A DNA stretch of 14,682 nucleotides from an uncultured Eubacterium sp. (GTDB lineage: Bacteria > Bacillota > Clostridia > Lachnospirales > Lachnospiraceae): assembly GCA_910584795.1 (NCBI GenBank), contig CAJUBZ010000017.1, forward strand, positions 1-14,682. Direction: 5' to 3'. Position numbers and translations under genes: made by a program. Shown here in pieces: positions 1 to 6,984 of the stretch (within the stretch, counting starts at the first letter, position 1; each line of letters starts with the position of its first letter). The notes under the pieces are model-generated. The model was not told the DNA's origin. It did no database searches and saw only the letters and a program-made list of their open reading frames with translations.

Positions 1-13
1 TCTGTTTTTTCAT
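1..13 (-). CDS. 5' end of a further minus-strand gene (first four codons only)
   Basis: An ATG at 13-11 is followed by AAA AAA CAG before the window ends, giving Met-Lys-Lys-Gln. It is preceded on the minus strand by AAAAGGAGGAAATAACA, so a strong GGAGG ribosome binding site sits about 8 nt before the start codon. A promoter-like pair lies about 40-65 nt upstream, beyond the amt terminator, so this is probably a separate transcription unit. A Lys-Lys start is common for secreted proteins and lipoproteins, but four codons cannot identify the product. Confidence 0.55.
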
Positions 14-49
14 TGTTATTTCCTCCTTTTGATTTCTCCGTTTTCTTTC

Positions 50-79
50 ATTATAATTTCGACATTTTTCGGGTGGAAA
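50..79 (-). promoter_or_regulatory. Putative sigma-A promoter for the gene starting at 13
   Basis: On the minus strand TTTCCA (79-74) and TATAAT (55-50) are separated by 18 nt. The -10 is a perfect consensus; the -35 matches TTGACA at 4 of 6 positions. It lies between the amt terminator and the GGAGG site of the next gene, where a promoter is expected. Confidence 0.45.
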
Positions 80-166
80 TAACTGTCGGTATAAATTTTT
101 TGATCTTATCTATATTAAATCAATTTTATTTTAATTCTCTTATAAGTTTTTAATTTTCTCTTTTTT

Positions 167-199
167 AAAGTAAAAGAACCGGCACATAAGTGCCAGCCC
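167..199 (-). terminator. Intrinsic terminator downstream of amt
   Basis: On the minus strand GGGCTGGCAC, loop TTAT, GTGCCGGTTC can form a 10-bp stem that includes three G-U pairs. TTTT-AC-TTT follows at once. It lies about 100 nt after the amt stop codon and before the promoter of the next gene. The plus strand lacks a comparable T-run after the stem, so it should act mainly on minus-strand transcripts. Confidence 0.75.
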
Positions 200-299
200 T
201 TTAATGAGATTAAGTAAATATATTTTAAGAACTTGAGTTCCTAAAAATCAATGATTATATGCCATGCCTTCAAAGTCCGTAGCATTAACTTTATCGAAT

Positions 300-2030
300 T
301 TATTTATCATATGCCAATGCATCATATCCCATTTCTCCGGTTCTCACTCTCATAACATCTTCCACATCTGTTACAAAAATCTTACCGGAACCTCTATGTT
401 CTGTTCCAATAGCCTTTCTTGCTGCTGCAACTACCAGTCCCGGATCAACAGTTGATACAACAATGTCTACCTGTACCTTTGGATAAAGGTTCATTGTAGT
501 AGGAACGCCTCTGTATCTTCCTAAATGTCCTTTTTCTACACCACAGCCCATTACCTGACTAACCGTCATACCGGTTACACCGATAGCTGCCATTGTATCA
601 CGAAGCACACCAAACTTATCTTCCGGACAAATAATTGTAACCTTAGTAAATTTACTTTCTGCTTTTGCACCAAGTGCTAATGGTACCGGTTCAACTCCCG
701 TTACATCTACAGCTCCGCCGATATCACCATTAAATGCCGGTGCAGTAGCAACGAAGTCTGCGTATGCTGAGGACAAACCATGTTCTGAAAGATCCATACC
801 AATAATCTCATCCTCGGCAGAAGCACGAAGTCCAATCGTATGTTTAATTGTCAAAAATACAATAGTCATCATGATTGCCGCATACACCACAATCGTAATC
901 ATACCAAGTGCCTGAATTCCTAATAACTTAAATCCACCACCATAAAACAAACCTGCATAAGTTGAACCATCTACAAACGCTCCTGTACCCTTGCCTGTTG
1001 CAAAAAGACCAACTGCCAATGTACCCCAGATGCCATTTGCCATATGAACACCTACAGCACCAACCGGGTCATCTATATGTAACTTCTTATCTAATAATTC
1101 AACTACCACATCTACTAAAATACCTGCAACAATACCAATAATAATTGCCCCAACTGCATCAACAGAAGCACATCCTGCAGTAACAGCAACCAGACCTGCC
1201 AGGGATGCATTCAGACACATACCGACATCCGGTTTTCCATCTTTCAGCCAAGTAAATACCATACATGATACTGTAGCTAATGCCGGTGCCAATGTTGTTG
1301 TAAGGAATATTGATGCCAGACTGTCTGCTGATGTTGCTGCCGCACCATTAAATCCATACCAGCCAAACCAAAGGATAAAACATCCTAAAGCACCAAGTGT
1401 AAGAGAATGTCCTGCAATCGCATTTGATTTTACTCTGCCATCTTTTGTCTTACTGAATTTTCCAATACGTGGTCCAACAATAATTGCTCCCACTAAAGCT
1501 GCTGTACCACCTACCATATGAATTACTGTAGAACCTGCGAAATCTACAAAACTTAACTTTGCTAACCAGCCCTCTGTGTTCCAAACCCATCCTGCTTCAA
1601 TTGGATAGACAATTGCACTGATTACACCTGAATAAATACAATAAGCACTGAACTTTGTTCTCTCTGCCATAGCTCCGGAAACAATGGTTGCCGCAGTAGC
1701 ACAGAATACTAACTGAAATACAAAACCGGAATAATCGAAACTTCCATAGTTTGTGAATATTCCCATGTTTGGGATACCTATCACTCCTGCCAGATAATCC
1801 TCAGACATCATTAGTCCAAATCCTAATAAAATAAATGTTACTGTACCAATACAGAAATCCATTAAATTTTTCATAATAATGTTTCCTGCATTCTTTGCCC
1901 TGGTAAAACCTGTCTCTACCATTGCGAATCCACACTGCATAAAGAACACCAATGCTGCACCAATTAAAAACCAGATAGCAAAAGGTATCTCTGCTGCATT
2001 GTTGATTGCATTTTGAATCTCTCCTGTCAT
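300..2030 (-). CDS. amt: Ammonium transporter with fused C-terminal PII (GlnK-like) domain
   Basis: A polytopic inner-membrane Amt/Mep/Rh channel for ammonium uptake, with a cytoplasmic PII domain on the same chain (576 aa). Residues 1-405 are the Amt core. The twin pore histidines are H171 (STVIHMVGG) and H329 (DDPVGAVGVHM), and the family-typical GIWGTLAVGLF follows. A linker of about 50 residues leads to PII at about 460-576, with GMTVSQVMG, the T-loop RGVPTTMNLYPK, RGSGKIFV and VMRVRTGE. Separate GlnK proteins plug the Amt pore in response to ATP/ADP and 2-oxoglutarate; here the regulator is covalently attached. The position matching the uridylylated Tyr51 of E. coli PII is Thr511, so that modification should be absent. 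The start at 2030 is preferred over upstream ATGs (2069, 2045) because GGAGG lies 8 nt before it and no ribosome binding site precedes the 2069 ATG. Transcription probably starts near 2303. Confidence 0.93.
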   Translation of the reverse strand: MTGEIQNAINNAAEIPFAIWFLIGAALVFFMQCGFAMVETGFTRAKNAGNIIMKNLMDFCIGTVTFILLGFGLMMSEDYLAGVIGIPNMGIFTNYGSFDYSGFVFQLVFCATAATIVSGAMAERTKFSAYCIYSGVISAIVYPIEAGWVWNTEGWLAKLSFVDFAGSTVIHMVGGTAALVGAIIVGPRIGKFSKTKDGRVKSNAIAGHSLTLGALGCFILWFGWYGFNGAAATSADSLASIFLTTTLAPALATVSCMVFTWLKDGKPDVGMCLNASLAGLVAVTAGCASVDAVGAIIIGIVAGILVDVVVELLDKKLHIDDPVGAVGVHMANGIWGTLAVGLFATGKGTGAFVDGSTYAGLFYGGGFKLLGIQALGMITIVVYAAIMMTIVFLTIKHTIGLRASAEDEIIGMDLSEHGLSSAYADFVATAPAFNGDIGGAVDVTGVEPVPLALGAKAESKFTKVTIICPEDKFGVLRDTMAAIGVTGMTVSQVMGCGVEKGHLGRYRGVPTTMNLYPKVQVDIVVSTVDPGLVVAAARKAIGTEHRGSGKIFVTDVEDVMRVRTGEMGYDALAYDK

Positions 2031-2038
2031 AATTTCTT

Positions 2039-2043
2039 CCTCC
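2039..2043 (-). promoter_or_regulatory. Shine-Dalgarno site that fixes the amt start at 2030
   Basis: GGAGG on the minus strand is followed by 8 nt (AAGAAATT) and then ATG at 2030-2028. The same bases would be codons 9-11 of the longer frame opening at 2069, which has no ribosome binding site of its own. Confidence 0.75.
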
Positions 2044-2060
2044 ATTCTTTTCAGTTTTTT

Positions 2061-2095
2061 AGGAAACATTTATTATTTTTAGTGGAATGTTTCCT
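2061..2095 (-). other. 10-bp perfect inverted repeat in the amt leader
   Basis: AGGAAACATT and AATGTTTCCT are exact reverse complements separated by 15 nt. In the amt mRNA this would be a 10-bp hairpin ending about 18 nt before the GGAGG site. It is followed by AAAAAACTG rather than a U-run, so it is not a terminator. It could be an mRNA structure controlling translation or stability, or a protein-binding palindrome; the sequence does not decide. Confidence 0.5.
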
Positions 2096-2111
2096 GAACG
2101 AACTCCTTTTG

Positions 2112-2300
2112 TTCTCTCAATAATCGAATAGGCCGACCCCAACTCAATTACCCAAACAAACATCTCGAAGCACAGCTTCTCGTTGTTCTTACGCCCGGCA
2201 AATGATATTTTGTGCAAGCACAATATCGCTTGCCGGGCTTTTGCTACAAAAGAAAAAGGGAGCTAGACTATTACGTCTGCTCCCTTGCATTTCGTTTAAC
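2112..2300 (-). repeat. Structured intergenic segment, possible dispersed repeat element, in the amt leader
   Basis: The core (2193-2238) is a long hairpin. GCCCGGCAA / TTGCCGGGC form 9 perfect pairs, then after small internal loops come GATATT/AATATC and GTGC/GCAC around an AA loop. Next to it are a smaller GAAGC/GCTTC inverted repeat (about 2165-2177) and the terminator at 2258-2284. The stem is much more GC-rich than the surrounding spacer. The minus strand stays open in two overlapping frames across the element (a 33-codon ATG frame at 2290-2189 and a longer one with no good start), but neither has a ribosome binding site. Compact hairpin plus incidental open frames suggests a dispersed intergenic repeat; that is inference, since only one copy lies in this window. 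Confidence 0.35.
2248..2284 (-). terminator. Intrinsic terminator about 20 nt after the amt promoter
   Basis: On the minus strand GGGAGC-AGAC, loop GTAATA, GTCT-A-GCTCCC forms a stem of 6+4 pairs with one bulged A, followed by TTTTTCTTTT. It is the only good terminator after tktC (180 nt away), so it probably ends the dnaX-tktC transcript. Because a promoter sits at 2308-2335, it also lies at about +20 of the amt transcript, where it could attenuate amt. Confidence 0.75.
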
Positions 2301-2307
2301 AGTGACT

Positions 2308-2335
2308 AGTATAACACCAAAAATTGGATTTTCAA
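2308..2335 (-). promoter_or_regulatory. Putative sigma-A promoter for amt
   Basis: On the minus strand TTGAAA (2335-2330) and TATACT (2313-2308) are separated by 16 nt, with the start predicted near 2303. The spacer holds a small palindrome, CCAA-TTT-TTGG (2317-2327), that could be an operator. No Bacillus-type GlnR/TnrA box was recognised. The rest of the 2336-2461 spacer is AT-rich with nothing further that I recognise. Confidence 0.6.
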
Positions 2336-2461
2336 CCTATCCTGTCACTTTACTAACAAAATAAACCTGATTGTTTATTTATTTTATCTTATTCTTAATT
2401 TAATGAATACATTCTTTAAAAATATAAAGTTTTTATTTACTTTGAAATGTTTCATATATAA

Positions 2462-3400
2462 TTAAGCCATAATATTTTTTACCTGACTATAAATACCATC
2501 AGCATCCAGTTTAAATTCTTTCAGCAATTCCAAAGCCGGTCCCGAATGACCAAACATATCATTGACACCCAACTTCGTTACAGGTGTAAGACATTTTTCA
2601 CACAATGCATCACACACTGCACTGCCCAGTCCGCCAATCACTGAGTGTTCTTCTACTGTAATTACCTTGCCTGTCTTCTTAGCTGACTCAATAATCATAT
2701 CTTCATCCAATGGTTTTATCGTATGAATATTAATAACTTCAGCATTAATTCCATCATCTGCCAGTTTTTCAGCTGCCTCTAACACATTGCTAACCATCAA
2801 CCCGGTAGCCACGATTGTAACATCACTACCTTCACGCATCATAACACCTTTGCCAATCTCAAACTTATAATCCTCTTTATTGATAACTGGTGCTGCCAGT
2901 CTTCCAAATCTCAGATAAACCGGACCATCCATCTCATAAGCGGCCTTTACCGCCGCCTTTGCCTCAATATCATCACAAGGATTAATAATTGTCATTCCCG
3001 GTATGGTTCTCATCAAAGCAATATCCTCATTACACTGATGAGTCGCTCCGTCTTCACCTACAGAGATTCCTGCATGTGTAGCACCAATTTTTACATTCAG
3101 ATGAGGGTATCCAATCGTATTTCTTACCTGCTCAAAAGCTCTCCCTGCTGCAAACATCGCAAATGTACTTGCAAAAGGCACCTTGCCACAAGTAGAAAGT
3201 CCTGCTGCAATTCCCATCATGTTAGCTTCTGCAATGCCACAATCAATATGTCTATCCGGGAACTCTTTTTTAAATATACCTGTTTTGGTAGCTGCTGCAA
3301 GATCCGCATCAAGAACAACCAAATCGTCATGTTCTTTTCCGATTTCCACCAAAGCATTACCATAACTCTCTCTTGTTGCTATTTTCTTTACTTCTGACAT
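2462..3400 (-). CDS. Transketolase, C-terminal subunit (pyrimidine-binding and C-terminal domains)
   Basis: Second half of a split, two-polypeptide transketolase (312 aa), the thiamine-diphosphate enzyme that moves two-carbon ketol units in the non-oxidative pentose phosphate pathway. Residues 1 to about 170 are the pyrimidine-binding domain. CGIAEANMMGIAAGL contains the glutamate (E58) that activates the cofactor aminopyrimidine, and THAGISVGEDGATHQ matches the family's active-site loop. The remainder is the transketolase C-terminal domain (GVMMREGSDVTIVATG and VITVEEHSVIGGLGSA). The ATG at 3400 overlaps the last 13 nt of the N-terminal subunit gene and has AGGTGA 8 nt upstream, so the two are translationally coupled and probably made in equal amounts. 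It is the last gene of the operon that starts at dnaX. A 1-deoxyxylulose-5-phosphate synthase is the nearest alternative, but the split architecture and residue pattern fit transketolase. Confidence 0.93.
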   Translation of the reverse strand: MSEVKKIATRESYGNALVEIGKEHDDLVVLDADLAAATKTGIFKKEFPDRHIDCGIAEANMMGIAAGLSTCGKVPFASTFAMFAAGRAFEQVRNTIGYPHLNVKIGATHAGISVGEDGATHQCNEDIALMRTIPGMTIINPCDDIEAKAAVKAAYEMDGPVYLRFGRLAAPVINKEDYKFEIGKGVMMREGSDVTIVATGLMVSNVLEAAEKLADDGINAEVINIHTIKPLDEDMIIESAKKTGKVITVEEHSVIGGLGSAVCDALCEKCLTPVTKLGVNDMFGHSGPALELLKEFKLDADGIYSQVKNIMA

Positions 3401-4224
3401 AATGCTTCACCTGCTTTCTCTAAATCTTCCATTGCCGCTTTGTACTGTTCATCATTTGGAGCTGCTCCATGCCAGTTTACCTGGTTCTCCATAAACGAAA
3501 CACCTTTACCCTTAACTGTATTCATTACAATTGCTGTCGGCATTCCTTTTGTCCCTTTTGCCTCATTCAATGCACTTCTGATTTCATCAAAGTTATGTCC
3601 GTCAATAGTAACAACATGGAAATTAAAGGCTTTAAACTTCTCATCAATCGGATATGGAGAACATACCTCTTCCACTGTTCCGTCAATCTGAAGGTTATTG
3701 TTATCTACAATGACAACGAGGTTGTCAAGTTTTCTGTGACCTGCAAACATTGCAGCTTCCCAGACCTGACCTTCTTCTATTTCACCATCACCAAGCATCG
3801 TGTAAACTCTGTAATCTCTGTTATCAAGTTTTCCTGCCAGTGCCATTCCTACTGCTGTAGATACTCCCTGTCCGAGGGAACCTGCTGACATTTCCACACC
3901 GGCTGTATGTTTCATATCCGGGTGTCCCTGAAGATAAGAGTCTGTTTTTCTCAACTTTATCAGGTCATCTTTTGGAATATATCCCTTTTCTGCTAAAACA
4001 CCGTACAATACTGGTGCCGCATGACCTTTTGATAAAACAAATCTGTCTCTGTCCGGATTTTTTGTATCATTCACATCCACATTCATTTCTTCGTAATACA
4101 GATATGTTACCATATCTGCCGCTGACAATGAACCTCCCGGATGTCCTGAACCGGCACTGTGTAATGCTGTCACAATGTTTTTTCTCACTTCGTTGGCAAT
4201 TTTTGCAAGCTGTAAATTCTCCAT
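3388..4224 (-). CDS. Transketolase, N-terminal subunit (thiamine diphosphate-binding domain)
   Basis: First half of the split transketolase (278 aa); cytoplasmic and expected to assemble with the product of the overlapping downstream gene. It shows SAGSGHPGGSLSAADM (23-38), SKGHAAP (65-71), and the pyrophosphate/metal-binding motif GDGEIEEGQVWEA (145 onward) ending in DNNNLQIDG (174-182). Single-chain transketolases have about 650 residues, so the two halves (278 + 312) cover the full enzyme. The frame is open upstream to a TTG at 4254, but the ATG at 4224 is chosen because AAGGA lies 7 nt before it and the TTG has no ribosome binding site. It begins 19 nt after the stop of the TPR/AAA+ gene with no promoter between them, so it should be cotranscribed with the dnaX-recR group. 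Confidence 0.93.
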   Translation of the reverse strand: MENLQLAKIANEVRKNIVTALHSAGSGHPGGSLSAADMVTYLYYEEMNVDVNDTKNPDRDRFVLSKGHAAPVLYGVLAEKGYIPKDDLIKLRKTDSYLQGHPDMKHTAGVEMSAGSLGQGVSTAVGMALAGKLDNRDYRVYTMLGDGEIEEGQVWEAAMFAGHRKLDNLVVIVDNNNLQIDGTVEEVCSPYPIDEKFKAFNFHVVTIDGHNFDEIRSALNEAKGTKGMPTAIVMNTVKGKGVSFMENQVNWHGAAPNDEQYKAAMEDLEKAGEALCQK

Positions 4225-4231
4225 TGTTTCT

Positions 4232-4236
4232 TCCTT
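4232..4236 (-). promoter_or_regulatory. Shine-Dalgarno site that fixes the transketolase N-subunit start at 4224
   Basis: AAGGA within GAAAGGAAGAAACA precedes the ATG at 4224-4222 by 7 nt and sits in the 19-nt gap after the upstream stop codon. It favours this ATG over the in-frame TTG at 4254. Confidence 0.65.
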
Positions 4237-4243
4237 TCTTACT

Positions 4244-6949
4244 TTAAATATCAAAATCTGATTCCTGTAAAACGATTAATCCCTCATCATCTGTTTTCGA
4301 GCCAAAAATTCCTTTGACTTTTCTACTGATTCTGCCGGATTTATCAATAGCCTTTTCTATAATTCCCTCTACATCTGACTGTCCGATTCCTTTATTCGCA
4401 CCAAAGAAATCGTCAATGGCTTTGTAGAAAGCCAAATTTGCTAATTCATCCACACTGTAACCTCTTTCAAGAGCGTACTGTTTTCCGTATTCTACCCATT
4501 CCTTAATATCATATTCTTTAATACGGACTACATGATTAAAAACGCTCTCCAATCGTGGTGATTCCTTCATCAAAGTTTCCATTCCTTCGATATTTCCTTC
4601 TAGAACAATTAACATGTCATCTGTAAACATACCGGAAACATCAATCAACTCACTGACTGTCATCTTTCCTAACTGATCCGCATTTTCTACAATTAAGTCA
4701 CTTCCTACTAATTTAGTAACTGCATATCGGAATCCTTTTCTGTTTAATGCACCCGCATCAACTTTTGCCAGTCTACGATTGCGTCTTCCACGTTTTCGGT
4801 TTACCAGTTTCACCAATTCAATCGCCAAGGTTGTCTTTCCAGTCTTTTCATCACCCATGATAATTACATTACCTTGATCTGATTTTCCATTTGGCGTATA
4901 ATTCACAATCAATTCCTGTAATACTTCACGAATATTTGTTTCAAAACCTTCTACATTCAGATAATTTTTAAACTCTGTAAGCTCTGCCTCAGATAAAATA
5001 TCTTCTCTAATAACAGTTTCTGTTTTTTCGTTATCACTCTCTGTACCTGAATCATTATCCATAATATTACCATACTGTACAGCTGCATTTCCAGTTGAGA
5101 TATTAATATCAATAGGATTTTTGCTGTGCGAGTTATCAACTGTCTTTGTCTCATCAACAGATACTGTATCTGCTTTTTTATCATCAGTAACCTCTGATGT
5201 CATTTCGCTCTGCTTAACTTCTCCTTCATCTACGATTCCTGCACCTGATAACACTTCAATTTTTGAACTTGGATTTTCCTTAACTCGGACATTCGGCACA
5301 TCTACTTTTGGAATATTCTCTTCAACGTTTTCTATCTCTTTGTTTGCCACTGCCTCTTCCGCTTTTTTTATCGCCGCCTGAAGTTCCTCTCTTGTAGGAA
5401 GCTTATCTGTCTTATAACCCAAATCGGAGTTTGCCGCAATGTTTTCGTACATATTTTTTTGTCCGATGCCATTTCTGTCATCTCTCTTTGGTGCTTCAAA
5501 ATCTAAATCCAGTATTGGGATATCTCCTGTATTTCCACGAACCGGTATGGCATCTTCTTTTATTTCCTGAACAGGAGGTTTTACTACTTTACTTACCTTT
5601 GGCTGTTCTATAATATCACCGTTATCAATCGTCTGAACCTTATTAAAAATGCGGGTACTTCCCATATCATCTGATTCATTCACTATCGGAACACTATTTT
5701 TTTCTTCTTCTGTTTTTAAATCTTCTTCATCAATAATATCGCTGTCATCAAAGATAACTTCTTTATTATCGTTTTGTTCTACAGAATCTGTATTTTTCTT
5801 GACAACATCTTCTTTATCATTTTTATCAGAGTTCTCTTCGGTTTCTTTTACTGCACTGGCTTCATCTATAATATCCACTGCCTGCTGTACCGTTTCTGCC
5901 TTGAGAATACCTCTTTCCTGAAGTTGTTTCAGTATATCGCTGACATCCTTAATTCCTGTTAATTTCTCTGTCTGTGGAAGTATCTCGTCCGGTTCTTCTG
6001 CTGTTTCATCTTCTACTCTGACTTCCTCGGCTGCTATACCATCATCAGAACTGCTTTCCGGCTGTTCATTTTTCGTTACATGCTCACCGGCATGTTTCAC
6101 TTCTTCCACAACACTCTCTTCAATCTCTTCCGGAAGCACAATCTCTTCCATATCACCACTTATCTTATTTTCACTCTGTTCTTTTGTTTCATCAGGTAGT
6201 ACTTCTCCAGTTATCATTTCCGGATTTATTTCAAATGGTCTTCTCTTCTGTATCTTTGTTTCTTCCTTTATTTCTTTGTTTTTTTCTTCTAACTGAATTT
6301 CTTTTATTTCAGCATTCTCTAATTTTTCTTCCTGACGCATCTGGTTCTCGTCATATTTTTCCTGCTGGGAAGCTGTGAGTGCTGCATGCCTGCTCTTTAG
6401 TTCCATTGCTTTATTAACATATTTTCCCTCTGAGAACCATAGACTGATTTCATCGCAGATATCTACGCATTTTTCTGTCTCTCCGGCCTTATGGTACAAT
6501 TTTGCCAGTTCATACGCCCATTTCTCTTCCATATCCAAATTGACATATTCTTCTAATATAGAAATCAATTCTTCTATCGACTTTCCCTGTGCTTTAGACA
6601 TTCTGTATTTTAATATGTATCTGGCTGTATCACGAGGTGCCATCTCTATAAAATCATCATAAAAGTTTTTCGCCTCTTCAAAATCTTTCATCTTTACAGA
6701 AATAAGGCATAACTTAAATGCAATTAATCTTCCTGCATTGGTATTTTCATATGCCAGTTCCAACGCTTTTTTTGCATCCTCATAATTCCTTGTTCTCTCA
6801 TAAGCATCCGCAACAACACTTAAAAAATTATTATCCTTAATTTTCTTTAGTTCCAGAGAGTCCGCAATTTCTGCTGCTTTGTCAAACTCCCGATTACGCA
6901 TTGCACTTCTCAACTCTTCCATTTTTAGTAACTGTTCATTCTTATCCAT
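4244..6949 (-). CDS. TPR protein with long acidic linker and degenerate CbbX/SpoVK-like AAA+ domain
   Basis: A 901-aa protein of unknown function, predicted cytoplasmic (no signal peptide or membrane segment). Residues 1 to about 190 contain TPR-like helix pairs, for example AYERTRNYEDAKKALELAYE and LAKLYHKAGETEKCVDICDE. A Lys/Glu-rich coiled-coil-like stretch (about 195-235) leads into a very acidic, low-complexity linker to about 650. Residues about 659-880 look like an AAA+ module. Walker A is GDEKTGKTT (699-707). The Walker B position reads DLIVENAD (751-758), with EN where DE is expected. A sensor-1-like strand reads LIVLEGN (780-786), and PRLESVF (798-804) sits where CbbX-like proteins have the arginine-finger segment SR. 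Order and spacing resemble CbbX/SpoVK, but catalysis may be lost. The start has AGAGG 8 nt upstream and lies 35 nt after recR, so it is an operon member. The link to recR/dnaX suggests a chromosome-related scaffold role, which is inference. Confidence 0.85.
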   Translation of the reverse strand: MDKNEQLLKMEELRSAMRNREFDKAAEIADSLELKKIKDNNFLSVVADAYERTRNYEDAKKALELAYENTNAGRLIAFKLCLISVKMKDFEEAKNFYDDFIEMAPRDTARYILKYRMSKAQGKSIEELISILEEYVNLDMEEKWAYELAKLYHKAGETEKCVDICDEISLWFSEGKYVNKAMELKSRHAALTASQQEKYDENQMRQEEKLENAEIKEIQLEEKNKEIKEETKIQKRRPFEINPEMITGEVLPDETKEQSENKISGDMEEIVLPEEIEESVVEEVKHAGEHVTKNEQPESSSDDGIAAEEVRVEDETAEEPDEILPQTEKLTGIKDVSDILKQLQERGILKAETVQQAVDIIDEASAVKETEENSDKNDKEDVVKKNTDSVEQNDNKEVIFDDSDIIDEEDLKTEEEKNSVPIVNESDDMGSTRIFNKVQTIDNGDIIEQPKVSKVVKPPVQEIKEDAIPVRGNTGDIPILDLDFEAPKRDDRNGIGQKNMYENIAANSDLGYKTDKLPTREELQAAIKKAEEAVANKEIENVEENIPKVDVPNVRVKENPSSKIEVLSGAGIVDEGEVKQSEMTSEVTDDKKADTVSVDETKTVDNSHSKNPIDINISTGNAAVQYGNIMDNDSGTESDNEKTETVIREDILSEAELTEFKNYLNVEGFETNIREVLQELIVNYTPNGKSDQGNVIIMGDEKTGKTTLAIELVKLVNRKRGRRNRRLAKVDAGALNRKGFRYAVTKLVGSDLIVENADQLGKMTVSELIDVSGMFTDDMLIVLEGNIEGMETLMKESPRLESVFNHVVRIKEYDIKEWVEYGKQYALERGYSVDELANLAFYKAIDDFFGANKGIGQSDVEGIIEKAIDKSGRISRKVKGIFGSKTDDEGLIVLQESDFDI

Positions 6950-6984
6950 TTGAATACCTCTTTATATCCTTACCACGACGTTTC

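Noticed and set aside
2031..2069. Longer amt start at the 2069 ATG
   Set aside because: No ribosome binding site precedes it, while GGAGG is ideally placed for the ATG at 2030; the added residues are charged and atypical for an Amt N-terminus.
2258..2284. ANTAR-type antitermination hairpin
   Set aside because: Hexaloop GTAATA lacks the expected A1 and G4, and no first hairpin of a pair exists upstream; kept only as a terminator/attenuator.
2189..2290. 33-codon ATG frame on the minus strand in the amt leader as a leader peptide
   Set aside because: No ribosome binding site, and it runs through both the terminator and the cruciform; more likely incidental to the RNA structures.
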